In this document: piece by piece, positions 33,411-44,692 of the stretch | Layout of the letters: the number at the start of each line of letters is the position of its first letter | How positions within the stretch are numbered: the first letter of the stretch is position 1 | Assembly: GCA_029641185.1 (NCBI GenBank) | Contig: JAPWGK010000010.1 | Location: 1,178,001-1,242,000 of the forward strand | Length of the DNA: 64,000 nucleotides | Direction of reading: 5' to 3' | DNA from: Pseudofabraea citricarpa | Taxonomy: Eukaryota; Ascomycota; Leotiomycetes; Helotiales; Dermateaceae | Notes under the pieces: generated by a model | What the model was told of the DNA's origin: nothing | Databases searched by the model: none | Seen by the model: only the letters and a program-made list of their open reading frames with translations | Program-made: the position numbers and the translations under genes

Positions 33411-33933
33411 GTTCGCGATGATGTAGTTCGGTCTAAAAACAATGCTAGGGTTTTATGCGGATCGGAAAGAGGTATAGGTGTTCAGCAGGGAACTGGAGGT
33501 GCAAACTGTCCAGATGATGGGTTGGCAAGCCACGGGCACCAGGCACTTGGATTGTAGCCTTGTGTCGAGTCGAGTGTCCTTGTGGCAATGAGTCAAACGA
33601 ACAAAAGAACAGATAGGCCTCTACTGCAGCTTAAAAGAGCGCTTCTATGGCCGTCTATGTGTTTGCGAGAAAGTGAATGAAAAAAAAAGCTTTTGGTTTA
33701 GGTGCAAGATGAGGTTCGCGTGGGTTGGACCTCTCTTGCGATTGATGTCTCTCACAAGTTTCGTGTCAGCTGGAACCGCCGAGGGTTCTGTAGGTACATG
33801 TACGGCGGCGCTTGGGTTTCGCCTGGCTCTCCCCGCAGTGGGTTCAGCTTCCTTATCGGAGCCTCCCAGCCTTCTCAGCCTTGACCCAAATTTCTTTATC
33901 CAGTTTGGGTCCCAGGAATTAAGAGTGCCCATC
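33411..33933. promoter_or_regulatory. Divergent promoter of SEC18 and the CIR_N gene
   Basis: The 523 bases between start codons include TAGGGTTTT at 33446-33454 (AAAACCCTA on the minus strand, telobox-like), 36 to 44 bases before the SEC18 ATG. Confidence 0.5.
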
Positions 33934-35013
33934 ATGCCTCTGTAAGTATCGCTCTGCCCTTTGTTACGGTGAGAGCACCTCGCTGATCTCATCTCTAGCC
34001 ATCTCTTGGGCAAGAAGTCGTGGAACGTCTACAATCATGATAACATCGAGAAAGTCAAGCGCGATGAAGCTGCCGCAAGAGCAAGAGAGGAGGCCGAGGA
34101 GCAGCGCATGCAAGAGATAGACGCAGAGAGACGAATGCAAATCCTGCGCGGCGAAGAACCCACACCCATACTCGAGATCGAAGACAAACCCGACGAAAGC
34201 GCGAGGGAGAGACGCTCGGGACATGAGCGCAAGAGGAGGAAATATGGAGAGAACGAAACGGATTACGAGATGCGGGTAGCCTCTGAGCAGACCCGTCCGA
34301 ACGAGGATAGGCAACTTGTCTTGCGAAAACCTACGAAGGATGCGCCGCTGATAGACCATTCCGGTCACATCGACCTATTCCCTCAAGAGCAGCCGAGCAA
34401 AGCGATCGAGAAGAACGCCGAAGCCGAGAGGGAGAAGGCAAAGAAACAAAAGGAATTTGAAGATCAATATACGATGCGTTTCTCGAACGCTGCAGGTTTC
34501 AAACAAGGCCTGGAAAACCCATGGTATTCTAAGACTACACGATCGCTAGAAGCGAGTGAGGATGAGCCCGTGTCCAAAGACGTATGGGGCAACGAAGACC
34601 CAAGGCGGAAAGAGAGACAGGCAGCCAGAATTGTGTCAAGTGATCCTCTAGCTGCAATGCGTCAAGGCGCAGCTCAAGTACGGCAAGTCGAGAAGGAGAG
34701 GAAGCGCTGGCGAGAGGAGAAAGAAAGAGAACTAAGAGAATTGATGGAAGCTGAAGAGCAGAGAAAGAAACGGAAGCGAAAGTATGGTGATGATGATGAC
34801 GACAACGAAGATGACTTAGAAGAGTTTAGGCTTGATGGCCCCGAAAGATCCTCGTCACGAAGAAGGCATGGTCATAGTGAGCGAGAGAGTAGACACAAAC
34901 ATAAGTCGAGCCGAAGATCACATAGAGACGAGGGACATAGCTATAGGCACAGAGACAAGGATGATGACAGGAGTAGACATAGGCACCGACATCGACATAG
35001 AGACAGAGAGTGA
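33934..35013 (+). CDS. CIR_N-domain protein, LENG1-like
   Basis: Exons 33934-33941 and 33999-35013 give 340 residues. The first coding exon has only 8 bases (ATGCCTCT) and is needed to build the family start MPLHLLGKKSWNVYN, followed by NIEKVKRDEAAARA, the CIR_N domain shared by CBF1-interacting corepressor and LENG1 proteins. The middle has ENPWYSK and DVWGNEDPRRKERQ, and the C-terminus is rich in Arg/His/Ser/Asp (SRHRHRHRHRDRE). Human relatives associate with the spliceosome; nuclear RNA work is inferred. In-frame codons continue upstream to an ATG at 33709, but that extension shows no conservation-like pattern. Converges with the next gene, 255 bases apart. Confidence 0.82.
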
Positions 35014-35268
35014 CTACATTCAAATAATATATGCAAATCTGATTACTTTTTCTAAAGCCGGCCTGAAGCTGTCTCGCTCAACTAGAGACTGCAAGCAAAA
35101 AATACTCTCTCCATATCCACTACAAATTAAGAAGAAAGGCGATCAAAAGCCAGGCATTCTGCCTTGGCCCCAGAGTAGTCAAACAAATTAGAAGCCATCC
35201 TTCGGGGTATACAAGATCAAACAAACTCCACATTTAGTCCCAGCGTAATATCACATCCTATTTTCATA

Positions 35269-36120
35269 TTAATACTCAATTTTGACCTCCTTCATGGAAG
35301 CCGTGACTAGAGCAGCCATATCTCGCGACTCGGATCCCTGAAGCGAGGCAATGATGTCTTTTGCGAGGCCCTCGGAGATTCCCTCTTTCTTATTCGAATA
35401 AATATCCAACCCAGCAGGTGTGAACATGCTAGCAGCGAAATAGGTCACAACCCATCTCTCATCATCTCTCTCGCCCCAGCCCAGAACCTCCCAATGGCTA
35501 CTAGCAATTCTCAGGAGTCCCTTGCCCTTCCAATCCCAACCACCCGCACCGTCAGGAGTATCAATCCCTTTGATGGATTTCGGTTGTGGGAGGAAGGTTC
35601 GTGCTGTGGGTTCAGAGCAGACCTCATCGTCGAGCAGAGTTGGTCCATCGGGAGTGGTGGGTGGGATGAGCTTGTACGAGATACGGACATTCTTGGCCTT
35701 GCGCCACATAGGCAGTGTTGAATGTGTTACAGACCATGTGCCCTCGAGCCATTCTAAAGCTGGCTGTTTGAAGATCTTCAAGTCCGGGATAGCATACTTC
35801 ATCGGTGGACGGATCTTGATATCCTTAGCTCTCGTAGATGACTTGGTAGAGGATTTAGTCGATGAAGAATGTTCGAGCGTGTTCTTGGGGGTCTCGGCTC
35901 CTCGTGCATCATTGGAGACGGGTTGCCCAGCAGGAGCTGGTTGTGAAGATGTGGTAGGTGACTGAGCTGCGGGAACTGCGGTCGACGTCAAGCCGGGAAC
36001 TGCAACCTTCGAGGTTGGTGTTAGAGTTGCAGCTGGAGCTGGAGCCGGTGCAGATGCAGGTACAGGTACAAGTACAGTATCTCCTTTCACGACGGCTGGC
36101 TCGGAGGTCTGAGAAGACAT
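35269..36120 (-). CDS. Conserved-looking protein with lipocalin-like C-terminal half
   Basis: Single exon, 283 residues, ATG at 36120. I do not recognise the family by name. The N-terminal 100 residues are low-complexity Ala, Pro, Ser, Thr and Val. The C-terminal 180 residues look globular: ALEWLEGTWSVTHSTLPMW resembles the GxW motif near the first strand of lipocalin-fold proteins, followed by alternating beta-like segments (VRISYKLIPP, HWEVLGWGERDDERWVVTYF, PAGLDIYSNKK) and two C-terminal helices. Lipocalin-like ligand binding is a guess from this pattern. No signal peptide or membrane helix is seen. The clean codon pattern and conserved-looking domain support a real gene. Confidence 0.75.
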   Translation of the reverse strand: MSSQTSEPAVVKGDTVLVPVPASAPAPAPAATLTPTSKVAVPGLTSTAVPAAQSPTTSSQPAPAGQPVSNDARGAETPKNTLEHSSSTKSSTKSSTRAKDIKIRPPMKYAIPDLKIFKQPALEWLEGTWSVTHSTLPMWRKAKNVRISYKLIPPTTPDGPTLLDDEVCSEPTARTFLPQPKSIKGIDTPDGAGGWDWKGKGLLRIASSHWEVLGWGERDDERWVVTYFAASMFTPAGLDIYSNKKEGISEGLAKDIIASLQGSESRDMAALVTASMKEVKIEY

Positions 36121-36722
36121 ATTCGGCGAGTGGGATTGGTCGAATCTGGAAGTGATGTCAGCAACATTTCAGTAATCATAATATTATTGACACACGTACT
36201 AGGAGGTGATTTAGGAGGGTCAACTAGCTTTAAACCCCAGATACAGTAAGATAATCAGATTAGCAGAAAAGATCAGATGTGGTGTTGGTGTTGTTGTCGA
36301 TCCTCAGTAGTGTCGAGGGTTCGTTCGCACTGACACTTTAAGTATCTTCTAGGTTGTTAGTGAAGAGAGAGGGCCAGGCCTTTTTAAGATGAGAACAAAG
36401 ACAGGTCAATCTGGGATTTCTTCTCCAGATTCTCAAACCCACAGATAGACAGCCCCCAAGCCTCCACGGGCGCGTATGGGTTTTGGATGTGTTGTAAGTT
36501 CACGTCATTCCGCTTCATGCGTTGGTTGCCCAGCGCGCGTTTTGGCTTTTTGTTGACATCAGTCGCAGGGAAGGCTGAACAGCGTCGCCGCCAGATTCCA
36601 GAAGTTGGGGTTCAGCCTTGCAGCCCGCAACCACAAATCCCTGCGCCGCCCATTCCATCATCCCATCTCCTCCACAAAGCCTCGCTCTCTCAGCCTCTGC
36701 CAGCTCAAGCTGCCCTTGAATA
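36121..36722. promoter_or_regulatory. Divergent promoter region, 35269 and 36723 genes
   Basis: About 600 bases between opposite start codons. No specific element was recognised. Confidence 0.4.
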
Positions 36723-37409
36723 ATGGATCCGGCTCCGGCTTATGCGTCCGATGATGAAGATGGCGCTGCTGCCATGGCTGCCGCCATGGGATTCTCCTCC
36801 TTCGGCACCCAGTCCAACCCCACCAAGAAGCGCAAATTCAACGCGGCGACGGATGCATTCGTCGAAGGCCAGGACCTCGCATCGCTCGATAGGGGAGGCA
36901 AGAAGGGGCAAGGAAGCGGTGGAAATAACATCCCGCTTGGGAAACAGAGGGTCCTCGGTACGGCACCAGCTGCGAAGAGCAATGCGGAGGAAATAGATCT
37001 GGATGACGGAGAGGAGGCTGGCCCGAATTACATCGATACGAGTCTCCCTCCTCCGATAGAGGATTTTCTAAAAGAGAAGCAAGAGAGGATCGATAGGGTT
37101 CTTGCGAGCATTCGACCCGAGCTACAAGGCGCCCAACTACTACATGAACTACCCCAAAGACCTGCAAACAACGATAGCACCTTTCAGTCAGCATCGGCTT
37201 TCAGCGACACAGCATCCATAGCAAGCAGTTCACGGCCAAACCAGAGGGGTGGACATGGTCAGAGGAATGAGTTATGGTATGTTGGATACTATGATCCTAG
37301 CTTCAATGAGAACCCATGGGCCCGATTGGAAAAGGAAAGGGGACTGGAACCAGTAGGAAGTTGGATAGAGCGTCCGGGCAGGCGACAGGATGGTCAGACA
37401 GCCACATAA
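36723..37409 (+). CDS. Protein of unknown function with WYVGYYDPSF-type motif
   Basis: Single exon, 228 residues. I do not recognise the protein. The N-terminus is acidic then Ala/Met-rich (SDDEDGAAAMAAAMGFSSFG), followed by KKRKFN, a possible nuclear localisation signal. An acidic helix (DTSLPPPIEDFLKEKQERI) precedes a Ser-rich linker. The C-terminal motif ELWYVGYYDPSFNENPW followed by GLEPVGSWI looks like a conserved aromatic patch. Nuclear location is inferred from the basic stretch only. The ATG at 36723 follows a stop-rich leader and fits protein composition. Confidence 0.72.
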   Translation: MDPAPAYASDDEDGAAAMAAAMGFSSFGTQSNPTKKRKFNAATDAFVEGQDLASLDRGGKKGQGSGGNNIPLGKQRVLGTAPAAKSNAEEIDLDDGEEAGPNYIDTSLPPPIEDFLKEKQERIDRVLASIRPELQGAQLLHELPQRPANNDSTFQSASAFSDTASIASSSRPNQRGGHGQRNELWYVGYYDPSFNENPWARLEKERGLEPVGSWIERPGRRQDGQTAT

Positions 37410-38405
37410 TCTGAGTCTCGAGGACTTGAAATTTAGCCTCAAGCCTGATAATCCAACAAAAAGAGCTACGATTAATCGCATTGGACATAAAGAATCAAAT
37501 AATCAAATAATCAAAACGGGAAACATCATCAGCAATAAGCCAAAGAGAGGTCAGTAGGAGAGCTCTTCATTATACCAGGAGGCTTATTCAAACACTAGAT
37601 GTGCATAGGTACTTTCTCGTTGGGTATGATCAATTCCGCTGTTCTCTGGGCAATCGGACGATGTATTCGGAGGCAGATTTAATCAACCCTTTTACTTGCT
37701 CGTCTTGATTGGGAATGGTAATATACGTTCAAGATATTGGCAGAACTGGGTATCATGGAAGAAGAGAATGAGACATTTCCATCATATTGCTTGAACTTCT
37801 GACAAATCATTACAGTACCGCCTCACATATACAGGTAACAAGCCACGTATCGATTTGAAATATTGTATTCTATCTACACTGCTATAACTATTCCTCCTCT
37901 TTTACATCAGATCTCTATCTACAAATCCATTCATTCCGTTGCCGTCTGAAACCATGGACACAGCAAAACCCCGGGTATATCATCCACCAAGCCCAAGCTT
38001 TAGCCCTCCAATGCAAAATAAAAGCTAGCTCCCCAAAAAAATATAATGAACCCGCTATTTTCACAGTGCGCTCCAACCAAAAAGAAATTCGTCAACAGCA
38101 GTTGCCGTAGCAAGACAGACAGGCAATGCGATCAAGGCCGTTAAAGTACACAGTAAGGACAGAAAAGGCTGTGAAAACACATTACAAACATATTTAGAGC
38201 CAAAAGAAAAAGAAAGAAAACATTGAATAGAAAAGAAGAATTTAGTACAAGAATGCGTTCTCAAAGGAATGTTCATCTGATCCATCTGATAATGGAATCG
38301 AGCAGTTGTCATAGGAAATTGGCGCCGAGCCCAGTCGTTAAAAATTGGCCGCAGTAAATATGACTTTCAAGAGCCAAGAGAAAGTTTCGAGTGACGATGG
38401 GTCGA
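37410..38405. other. Intergenic interval between converging 36723 gene and LTE1
   Basis: About 1 kb, AT-rich with A-tracts near 38200-38230, holding both 3' untranslated regions. No gene is seen. Confidence 0.5.
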
Positions 38406-41400
38406 TCAGGCTTGGATCATCTTTCCATGACTTGCAATCTCTGCATCGCTAAGTGCCGCCATCCAAAGGCACCTTTCTGTTATGCCTTCGATGGGCAAGA
38501 ACCGATAAAGTTGACTGGCTTCGAGCAATCGCAAAAGATTTTTCACGATAGCGGCATCCGTCCGGCATCTTTCGAAGTTCACCAAAGGTTCTGTTGTCGG
38601 TGTACTGGCTATTTGACTTGGGCGTTCTGCGTTGATCAACAAATCATGTGTGTAAATCCCAACGAAAGGGATGCAGCCTCGGTCTGCACCAGAACCCTCC
38701 ATCTCTGCCCTCAGACTGTGAAAATTACTGGTAGGAGTAACCAGCGCCTCCATCTCGTTGAGTGTGTGCATATCAGCGGCTGGAACATAAGACCACGTCT
38801 CCGTCAACCGAGAGATGTCTTTGGAGGTGAGGGCAACCGTAAGTTGGGTCATGGTCGCAAAATTGCGGTACTTTCGGCAATGAGCTGCGATATGGATAAA
38901 CTTCATGATACATCTGACTCGCTCTTCGAGATCCTGGGTAAGAACAATCTCGGATACAGCCCATTTCACCATAAGGTTGAAGCGAGCAATAACAACTTCA
39001 ACTCCTCGTGGCTCCGAAGTCCGGAGGAATTCTACCCATGATCGAGATTCTGTCTGAGTATCCTTCCAGCGCATTTCGATGAGATCTTTCCAATCAATCT
39101 CATTCAGAGCATCTTTCTCGATCAGGGTGAATTGCTGAGCAAGAATTTGAGAATCGAATGCTAATGTGAATGGCAAATGCACCGAAGTCTTGCGGGAAGC
39201 CTCAGGCAATCCATTCAACCTCAAAGGATTATGTGAAGTTGGAGACGCGCCTCTCTCCCCGAATCCTCCATTGCCGAGCGTGGGAGTGATCTCAGGCGTT
39301 GGTGGAAGTGGTGAATGAGGCTGGTACTGCAGCTGAATGTCATGGACTTGAGGGATGCTTGCGGTGTCTGGAGATAGCCGCAATGCTTGTACCAAAGTCA
39401 TTGGAGGTGATGGGGGGTGACGTAGCGGATGAGATGGAAGAGCTATCTCCTTGATGATAGTCCCAGGGCGCATAGGTGGGAATGCAGAGGTTGAATCTGA
39501 GTTGTGAGCAGTGTATTCTGTTCGAGATATAACTTCCAAGGACATTTCTGAGGAAAGGTCGCTTCGATCATCATCACTATCAAGCAAGGAATCTTCGTCT
39601 CTAGGGTCCGTACCACCAATCGGAATCCTTCTCATACTGTCCGTCTCATTCACAAATTCATATGAAGGGTGTGAGGACTCCGGGGTGTGTTCCTTGTACT
39701 GTAGCCGCTCATGACTGGATTGTGGGGCTGTTGTTGAATTCCAATCAAGAGTCCTACTTCGATCGTCCTTCTCCATAGACAAGCCACGTTCCAGCAATGG
39801 TATTGAAGAATAAGACTCGACTGATCTTGTCGACACAATAGGAGTAGATTGCATCCCAGTCGGTTGGTAGACAGTAGGCTTTAGCTCCTCGCCAGTCTGC
39901 TGTTGAGGTTTGTACGTATCAACAACAGGAGGGGTTTTGGAAATACCACTCTCAACAATGTGCTTCAAGCGATGCTTGTGCTTTTCCTCTTCATCCTCTA
40001 ATGTTAAAGTGCTGACATCGAAATGGGGACCACCAAAACTATTAGTCGCGCCCGGAACAACGCGTGGTGATGCTTCCGAAACATTTGAGTGCCGTTGCTC
40101 ATATTTACCTTCCAGTTTCAATAAAGCAGATTCCACTCCACCATCATCGTTGACATCATCGGGAATCTGAGCAAGCATCTGCGCTTCTTTTTCGAATGAT
40201 GGTCTCATTACTGGCTGAGAAGAATGCGTACTGAATAGAGATACATGTGGCTTCGGCGCAGGCTGAGCGAGTTGTCCCAAAGAAAACGTTTGCGCATTGG
40301 TTTTCGAGTCTTCATAGTCGCTATTCACAACCCCAACATAGTCACTAGAGTCAGCACCAAGGAGATATGAACTGCGGACTGATTCGGAATATGTGGTGAG
40401 TGACCCTGTTGACATTGGCCTCCGAAGAGGCTGCGTGTTCAAATCCCCTACATTATTAACAGCTCGTAAATCTCCCCCTGGCCTTCTTCGTAGGACCCGA
40501 AGAGGGAGTGGCACGGCTTGAACACTTGATAGTCGATTGATGTCTTCCGAGAAAGAGCTCGCGTCAAAGCTGCGCTCTGTGTGGTCTCTGGTCATGCCAC
40601 TTTGAAAAGAGGCGTAACGGCGTAAAGAACCGGATTTCTTCATCTTGGAGCTGTAAGATCGTACATGACCAAAAGACCGTGGGGATCTCATAGACGGCCG
40701 AGCGAATGTCCTATTGCTAGGAGATCGCTCGTCCTCATGTGAATCTCGAAAATCTTCAACCAGGGATGGGGTCCTCTCAATGGAGAGTGAACGATTCCTG
40801 GTTGTCTGCCCCAAAAGATGAGAGGATCTTCTAGGTGTTCCTAGAGGCAATTCTGGCGGCGTACAAGGAGGTGTTGGGCCACCAGAAGGGTGCATGAACG
40901 CATCCACAAATGTATCAACAGAGGGGTTGGTTGGTAGCGCACCAGTCATGGTTGGAAGTTGAGGAGCTAAAGTATCATCAAATATGACTATTGACTTGCT
41001 TCCGTTGGTTAACTCGCTCCCTGGAAAGCGGCTATGACTTGGCTTGTTGGACTGCAAAGTTGTATCTGGGTGCATCTCGGAGTAATGCAAATCGTTCCGT
41101 TCGTCACCAAGGCTTGAATCCTGCTCATTAGCCTCTCTCGTCATACCCTCTCGCTCCATGCTTTCTCGTTCCATGGCTTCCCGCCTCTCTGCATCTGATT
41201 CAGCATCTTCTCGAACAGCTTTCTTGAAATCTTCAGCAATCTCAGCACCTAGAAGATCTATACGCATCGGTGCGCGAGCACCAGTATTGCGAGCTCGTGC
41301 TTGGGGTACCACAGCAGTGCCAGGGAGTCGATTTATTGTCGCTCCTCGGACGCCTAGAGGTGCAATGAAAGGAAAGCTACCTTGTGTAGGGGATGCGTCA

Positions 41401-43862
41401 TGACTAGAAGGATTCCTCGTGCTCAAGGCTCTTCGTACGCTACCGAGAAGCTTTTTCATGCCAGGACCTGACATTGCGGATGGTCCTTTTTGTGTAGCAG
41501 GCGTACCTGGGAAGAGTGTAGTAGCCCGATTGGCATCGGCAGGTGTGCCAGGGGCGATATCCTCCACAAATGCTTGTCCTGGTGGAAACAGATTGCCTCG
41601 AACTAGGCTACCCGCATATGGTAATGCAAGAAGGATTTCGGTGCTTTTGTAGATCACCTTTTGTACAGGCGGAGTACGTTGGTCCCTCAATGAATCCGAT
41701 AGACTCCCACTACGCTTGTGGGAGTGTGCAGGTCTAACCCGCTTACCCGTTAGTGCTTTAGGGGTGGTAGCTATAGGTGGAGAATTTTCGTACACCGAGC
41801 TTGCAACGACAGGATGAGCTCCGACCGGTTGAGCAGAAGCTGCATTGCGTGTACGCGTGGGAAACGAGCAAGAGACAAAATCTTCGCTCATGATGCTACC
41901 AGGCGAAAGCGGTGGTTCGTCGTCATCATCCATATTGTCTACTTGAACAGTAGGCACATTTTGCGCATCTATAATGGAGTCGATATGACCAGCACGCGAT
42001 ACATCGGCGAAGAAATTTTGAGTTTGAATGGTAGATGAATCTGGTTCGCCTTCCATGAAATCAGGCTCGATAATGCCTTCGAGTTGAGGCGGTCCTTCGG
42101 GGTGAGTTTCCCAAAAGCTTGGGTCCAGCATCGGGTTTCGGTGACCTGCTATTCCACCAGGGGTTATTTGTACATCCATACCAAGCTCTGCATCAAAGTC
42201 GTTAGAATCCCAATACAATGCACAGACTCGTCGCCAACATTTCTTAAGTTCTCCCAAGACCTTCAATGGAACTTTGGACCGTGTTGCGTCACTTGACAAG
42301 TCTTGAACTAGTTTGTTGAGCAATTCACAAAATGCCTTTCGCAAATCGTAATCGATCACGAAGTCGTCCAAGAAGTAATTAAGAATCCAGTGACGCATCG
42401 CAACGAAGGTCCTCACGCGGACGACAGTGCCAACCTCGTCGTCCCTCCCAAGAGCCCACTGTAATCTTGCTAGAATCATGTGAAGCAAATCAGACGTGTC
42501 TAAAAATGCACGATAGGTCAGGAAGAAATCAGACAGAAGATCGTAATCTACGAAGGTTGGGGATGTGATCTCTGCTACGAGTCGAGCAGGTGTTGCAGCT
42601 CTAATGCTTCCATTCGTAGAATACCGAACTACTGATGGGTGATCACAGGCTGGCTTAAACGTTAATGCATCGAACATTTCTGGGCTGATTGGCATCCGTT
42701 GGCGAATAACACCTTCTGATATCATCGGTGAAGGGACTAGAGGGCTTGAAGGCTGATTGGCAGCATTGTAGGGTTGCGGCGAAGAGTCAGAATGCCTTCG
42801 AGATAGAACTTGATTCGGTAGGCGAGAGCTGCGAGATGGGTTCCTAGAAGAAAAACCGCTCGAGCGTACTTCATCTGTCCCGGTATACGAAGAATTTCGC
42901 AAGAAGGCCGTCCCTCTCATGCTGAACCTTGGTGTTCCCAACTTATAGGAAGGAATCGGGACCTCCAATGTAGGTATTCCTTGCGTAAGTTCCAAGCTCT
43001 TAGATGGCCCGCCAGTACTTGGTCTCTCTATGACAACCCTAAATGCCCCTACATCAGAGTCTTGCACAGGTACCTGAGATTCATCTATGGTGGAATGCGA
43101 GAATGCACGTCGGTGTTGGCGTTGTGTTGAAGCTGGCAAATCGGGAAAATACTGCTTCTTTCCATTACGTGCTGGTGTTGCCGGGGACCTGGTTGGTGTC
43201 CACAGACTACCGCGTGTTGAATCGCCCTCTTCCTTCCGAGCAGTCAATACATCAAGGCCCGCGGTGCTTGGTGGGGTTATGGGGAATACAAAAGATGGTT
43301 GCGGGTATCGTTGATTTGCGGGGCGGATTGTAGGTCTGTCAACAAAGTCCGGTCAGTCATTGTTTACTCACCAAGGGCACTCCTTCGCGGGCTGTTGCCT
43401 GCCCATAACAGTGCAGCCTTACCGTAAGTATATCCTGCCATTGTTCCCGACATTGGCCACGGTGAATTGTCTTCCTTCTCTTCCAGCAGAACCTCCATCC
43501 GGGGTGAGATCAAATTTACCATCTTCCGCCTCTCTCCTAGCCCGTCTTGAGATGCTATTCTCCTTGCGCAATCCTTCCTGTAAATGCTTCTTCTTGAGTG
43601 ACTCCGGGGTCCGTTTTTCCGTCGCGACTTTCGGTCGAGGGGCCGGAGCAGGTGAGAGAGTGATTCTGGTCTTTGGAACTGACCTGTCCACCTCGCGAAT
43701 CGTGGTTGAGATGCGACCGGATTTAGGTAGGCGACCTCGAGGGGACAATCGATCTCGTTGACGCTCTCGTAGACTTTGGGCCCCATGATTATGGGCCATG
43801 GTCGATGGAGATGCCGCTTCAGGCATAGGGGCGGCAACAACTCCTCCCAATTCCTCCATCAT
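38406..43862 (-). CDS. LTE1: Lte1-type Ras guanine nucleotide exchange factor
   Basis: Exons 43862-43423 and 43335-38406 encode 1789 residues. The 87-nt intron joins NNGRIYLR to PTIRPANQRYPQPSFVFP. A RasGEF N-terminal (REM) domain lies at about residues 388-500 (SIRAATPARLVAEITSPTF, DYDLLSDFFLTYRAFL), and the catalytic CDC25 domain fills about 1550-1789 (AFDSQILAQQFTLIEKDALNEI, VKWAVSEIVL, TMTQLTVALTS, GCIPFVGIYTHDL). The 1000 residues between are disordered and rich in Ser, Pro and Thr. Yeast Lte1 promotes mitotic exit and spindle checkpoint release. Its family place here follows the end-to-end domain order. ATG codons at 43862 and 43859 are adjacent. An open frame continues upstream through a CT repeat, but I take 43862 as the start. 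Confidence 0.88.
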
Positions 43863-43946
43863 CGGCTGTCTCTCTCGCTCTGTCTTGCTCTCTCTCTCTC
43901 TCTCTCTCTTTCTCTCGATTCGTCTCGTCTCGTCTCGTCTCGTCTC
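43863..43946. repeat. CT microsatellite and (CGTCT)5 array before LTE1
   Basis: A CT run covers about 43889-43909, and CGTCT is repeated five times at 43921-43945. On the LTE1 coding strand these are GA and AGACG repeats, placed in the probable 5' leader within 85 bases of the ATG. Confidence 0.85.
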
Positions 43947-44261
43947 AACAGCAATACAGCAGCCGTCAGCTGTGTCGTCGTTTACTTGCCCGGCGATGCA
44001 TTTGTTGTTGTTTTGGGAGGGACCTGCGGGAGAGCACAGTTGGCGGAGAAGATGGGTAGAAGAGAAGGATGTTGCTTGATCAGAAGAGATTGGGGGTTGC
44101 ACTACGGGTACTGTGGCTGGGATGGAGAGGCAGGTGCGAGCACTGAGCAGCGAGCCGGAGTCCAGAATAATGGCAGCGCAGCGCAGCGCAGCCCACTTCC
44201 CCTTAGCGAACAGCAGGCAGAGAGAGAGACAGTTCTGCTTCCTGAAGCCCTGACCCTGGTT

Positions 44262-44339
44262 CTGGGGGGGGGAGGGGGGTATGATGAGGGAGGGGGGCCT
44301 GGTAGGTAGGGTAGGGTAGGGTAGGGTAGGGGAGGGTAG
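44262..44339 (+). repeat. G-run cluster with (GGGTA)n array
   Basis: Runs of four to eight G occur at 44262-44298, followed by GGGTA repeated about five times at 44308-44331 and more GGG runs. At least eight G-tracts of three or more lie within 80 bases, enough for quadruplex formation. The unit is five bases, not the six-base telomere repeat. Confidence 0.85.
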
Positions 44340-44400
44340 GCTGGCAGGCTGGCTGGTGTGTAGTGGTGTGTACTGTAGGTAGCTGTAAGTAGCTGGCAGG

Positions 44401-44424
44401 CTTGAGGGCTTGAGGGCTTGAGGG
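44401..44424. repeat. 8-bp tandem repeat CTTGAGGG, three units
   Basis: Three perfect copies, with a partial fourth (CTTGGA) directly after. Confidence 0.85.
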
Positions 44425-44475
44425 CTTGGAGTCGAAGAAAAGCCAAAAAGACGTTAGGGGATCGATGCAGGCCGC

Positions 44476-44533
44476 ACATCCAGCATCCAGCATCCACTAT
44501 CCAGCATCCACCATCCACCATCCACCATCCACC
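44476..44533. repeat. 7-bp tandem repeat ATCCAGC/ATCCACC
   Basis: About eight units alternate between ATCCAGC and ATCCACC with one or two variants, ending at an CAGCTG-like border. Confidence 0.8.
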
Positions 44534-44570
44534 AGCTGCGAGAGTTGACAGTCTGTGAGTCGAAGTCTGT

Positions 44571-44604
44571 GACCACTGACCACTGACCACTAACCACTGA
44601 CCAC
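44571..44604. repeat. 7-bp tandem repeat GACCACT, about five units
   Basis: Units GACCACT with one TAACCACT variant, the fourth different array in 350 bases. Confidence 0.8.
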
Positions 44605-44658
44605 CAGAGAATAGAAATGACTGGCTACGACTGGCTGCTTCAACCTGGGAACACATCA

Positions 44659-44692
44659 ACAATCATCATCATCATCGTCGCCGTCGTCGTCG
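44659..44692. repeat. Trinucleotide run (ATC)n(GTC)n
   Basis: ATC units pass into GTC/GCC units without a gap. Confidence 0.75.

Noticed and set aside
33709..33933. In-frame N-terminal extension of the CIR_N protein
   Set aside because: The family starts at MPLHLLGKKSW; the 75 added residues show no order and lie in the likely 5' leader.
44308..44331. Interstitial telomere
   Set aside because: The unit is GGGTA, not TTAGGG, and only about five copies are present.
44102..44662. 186-codon minus-strand frame
   Set aside because: It is a by-product of the tandem repeats and lacks any domain.
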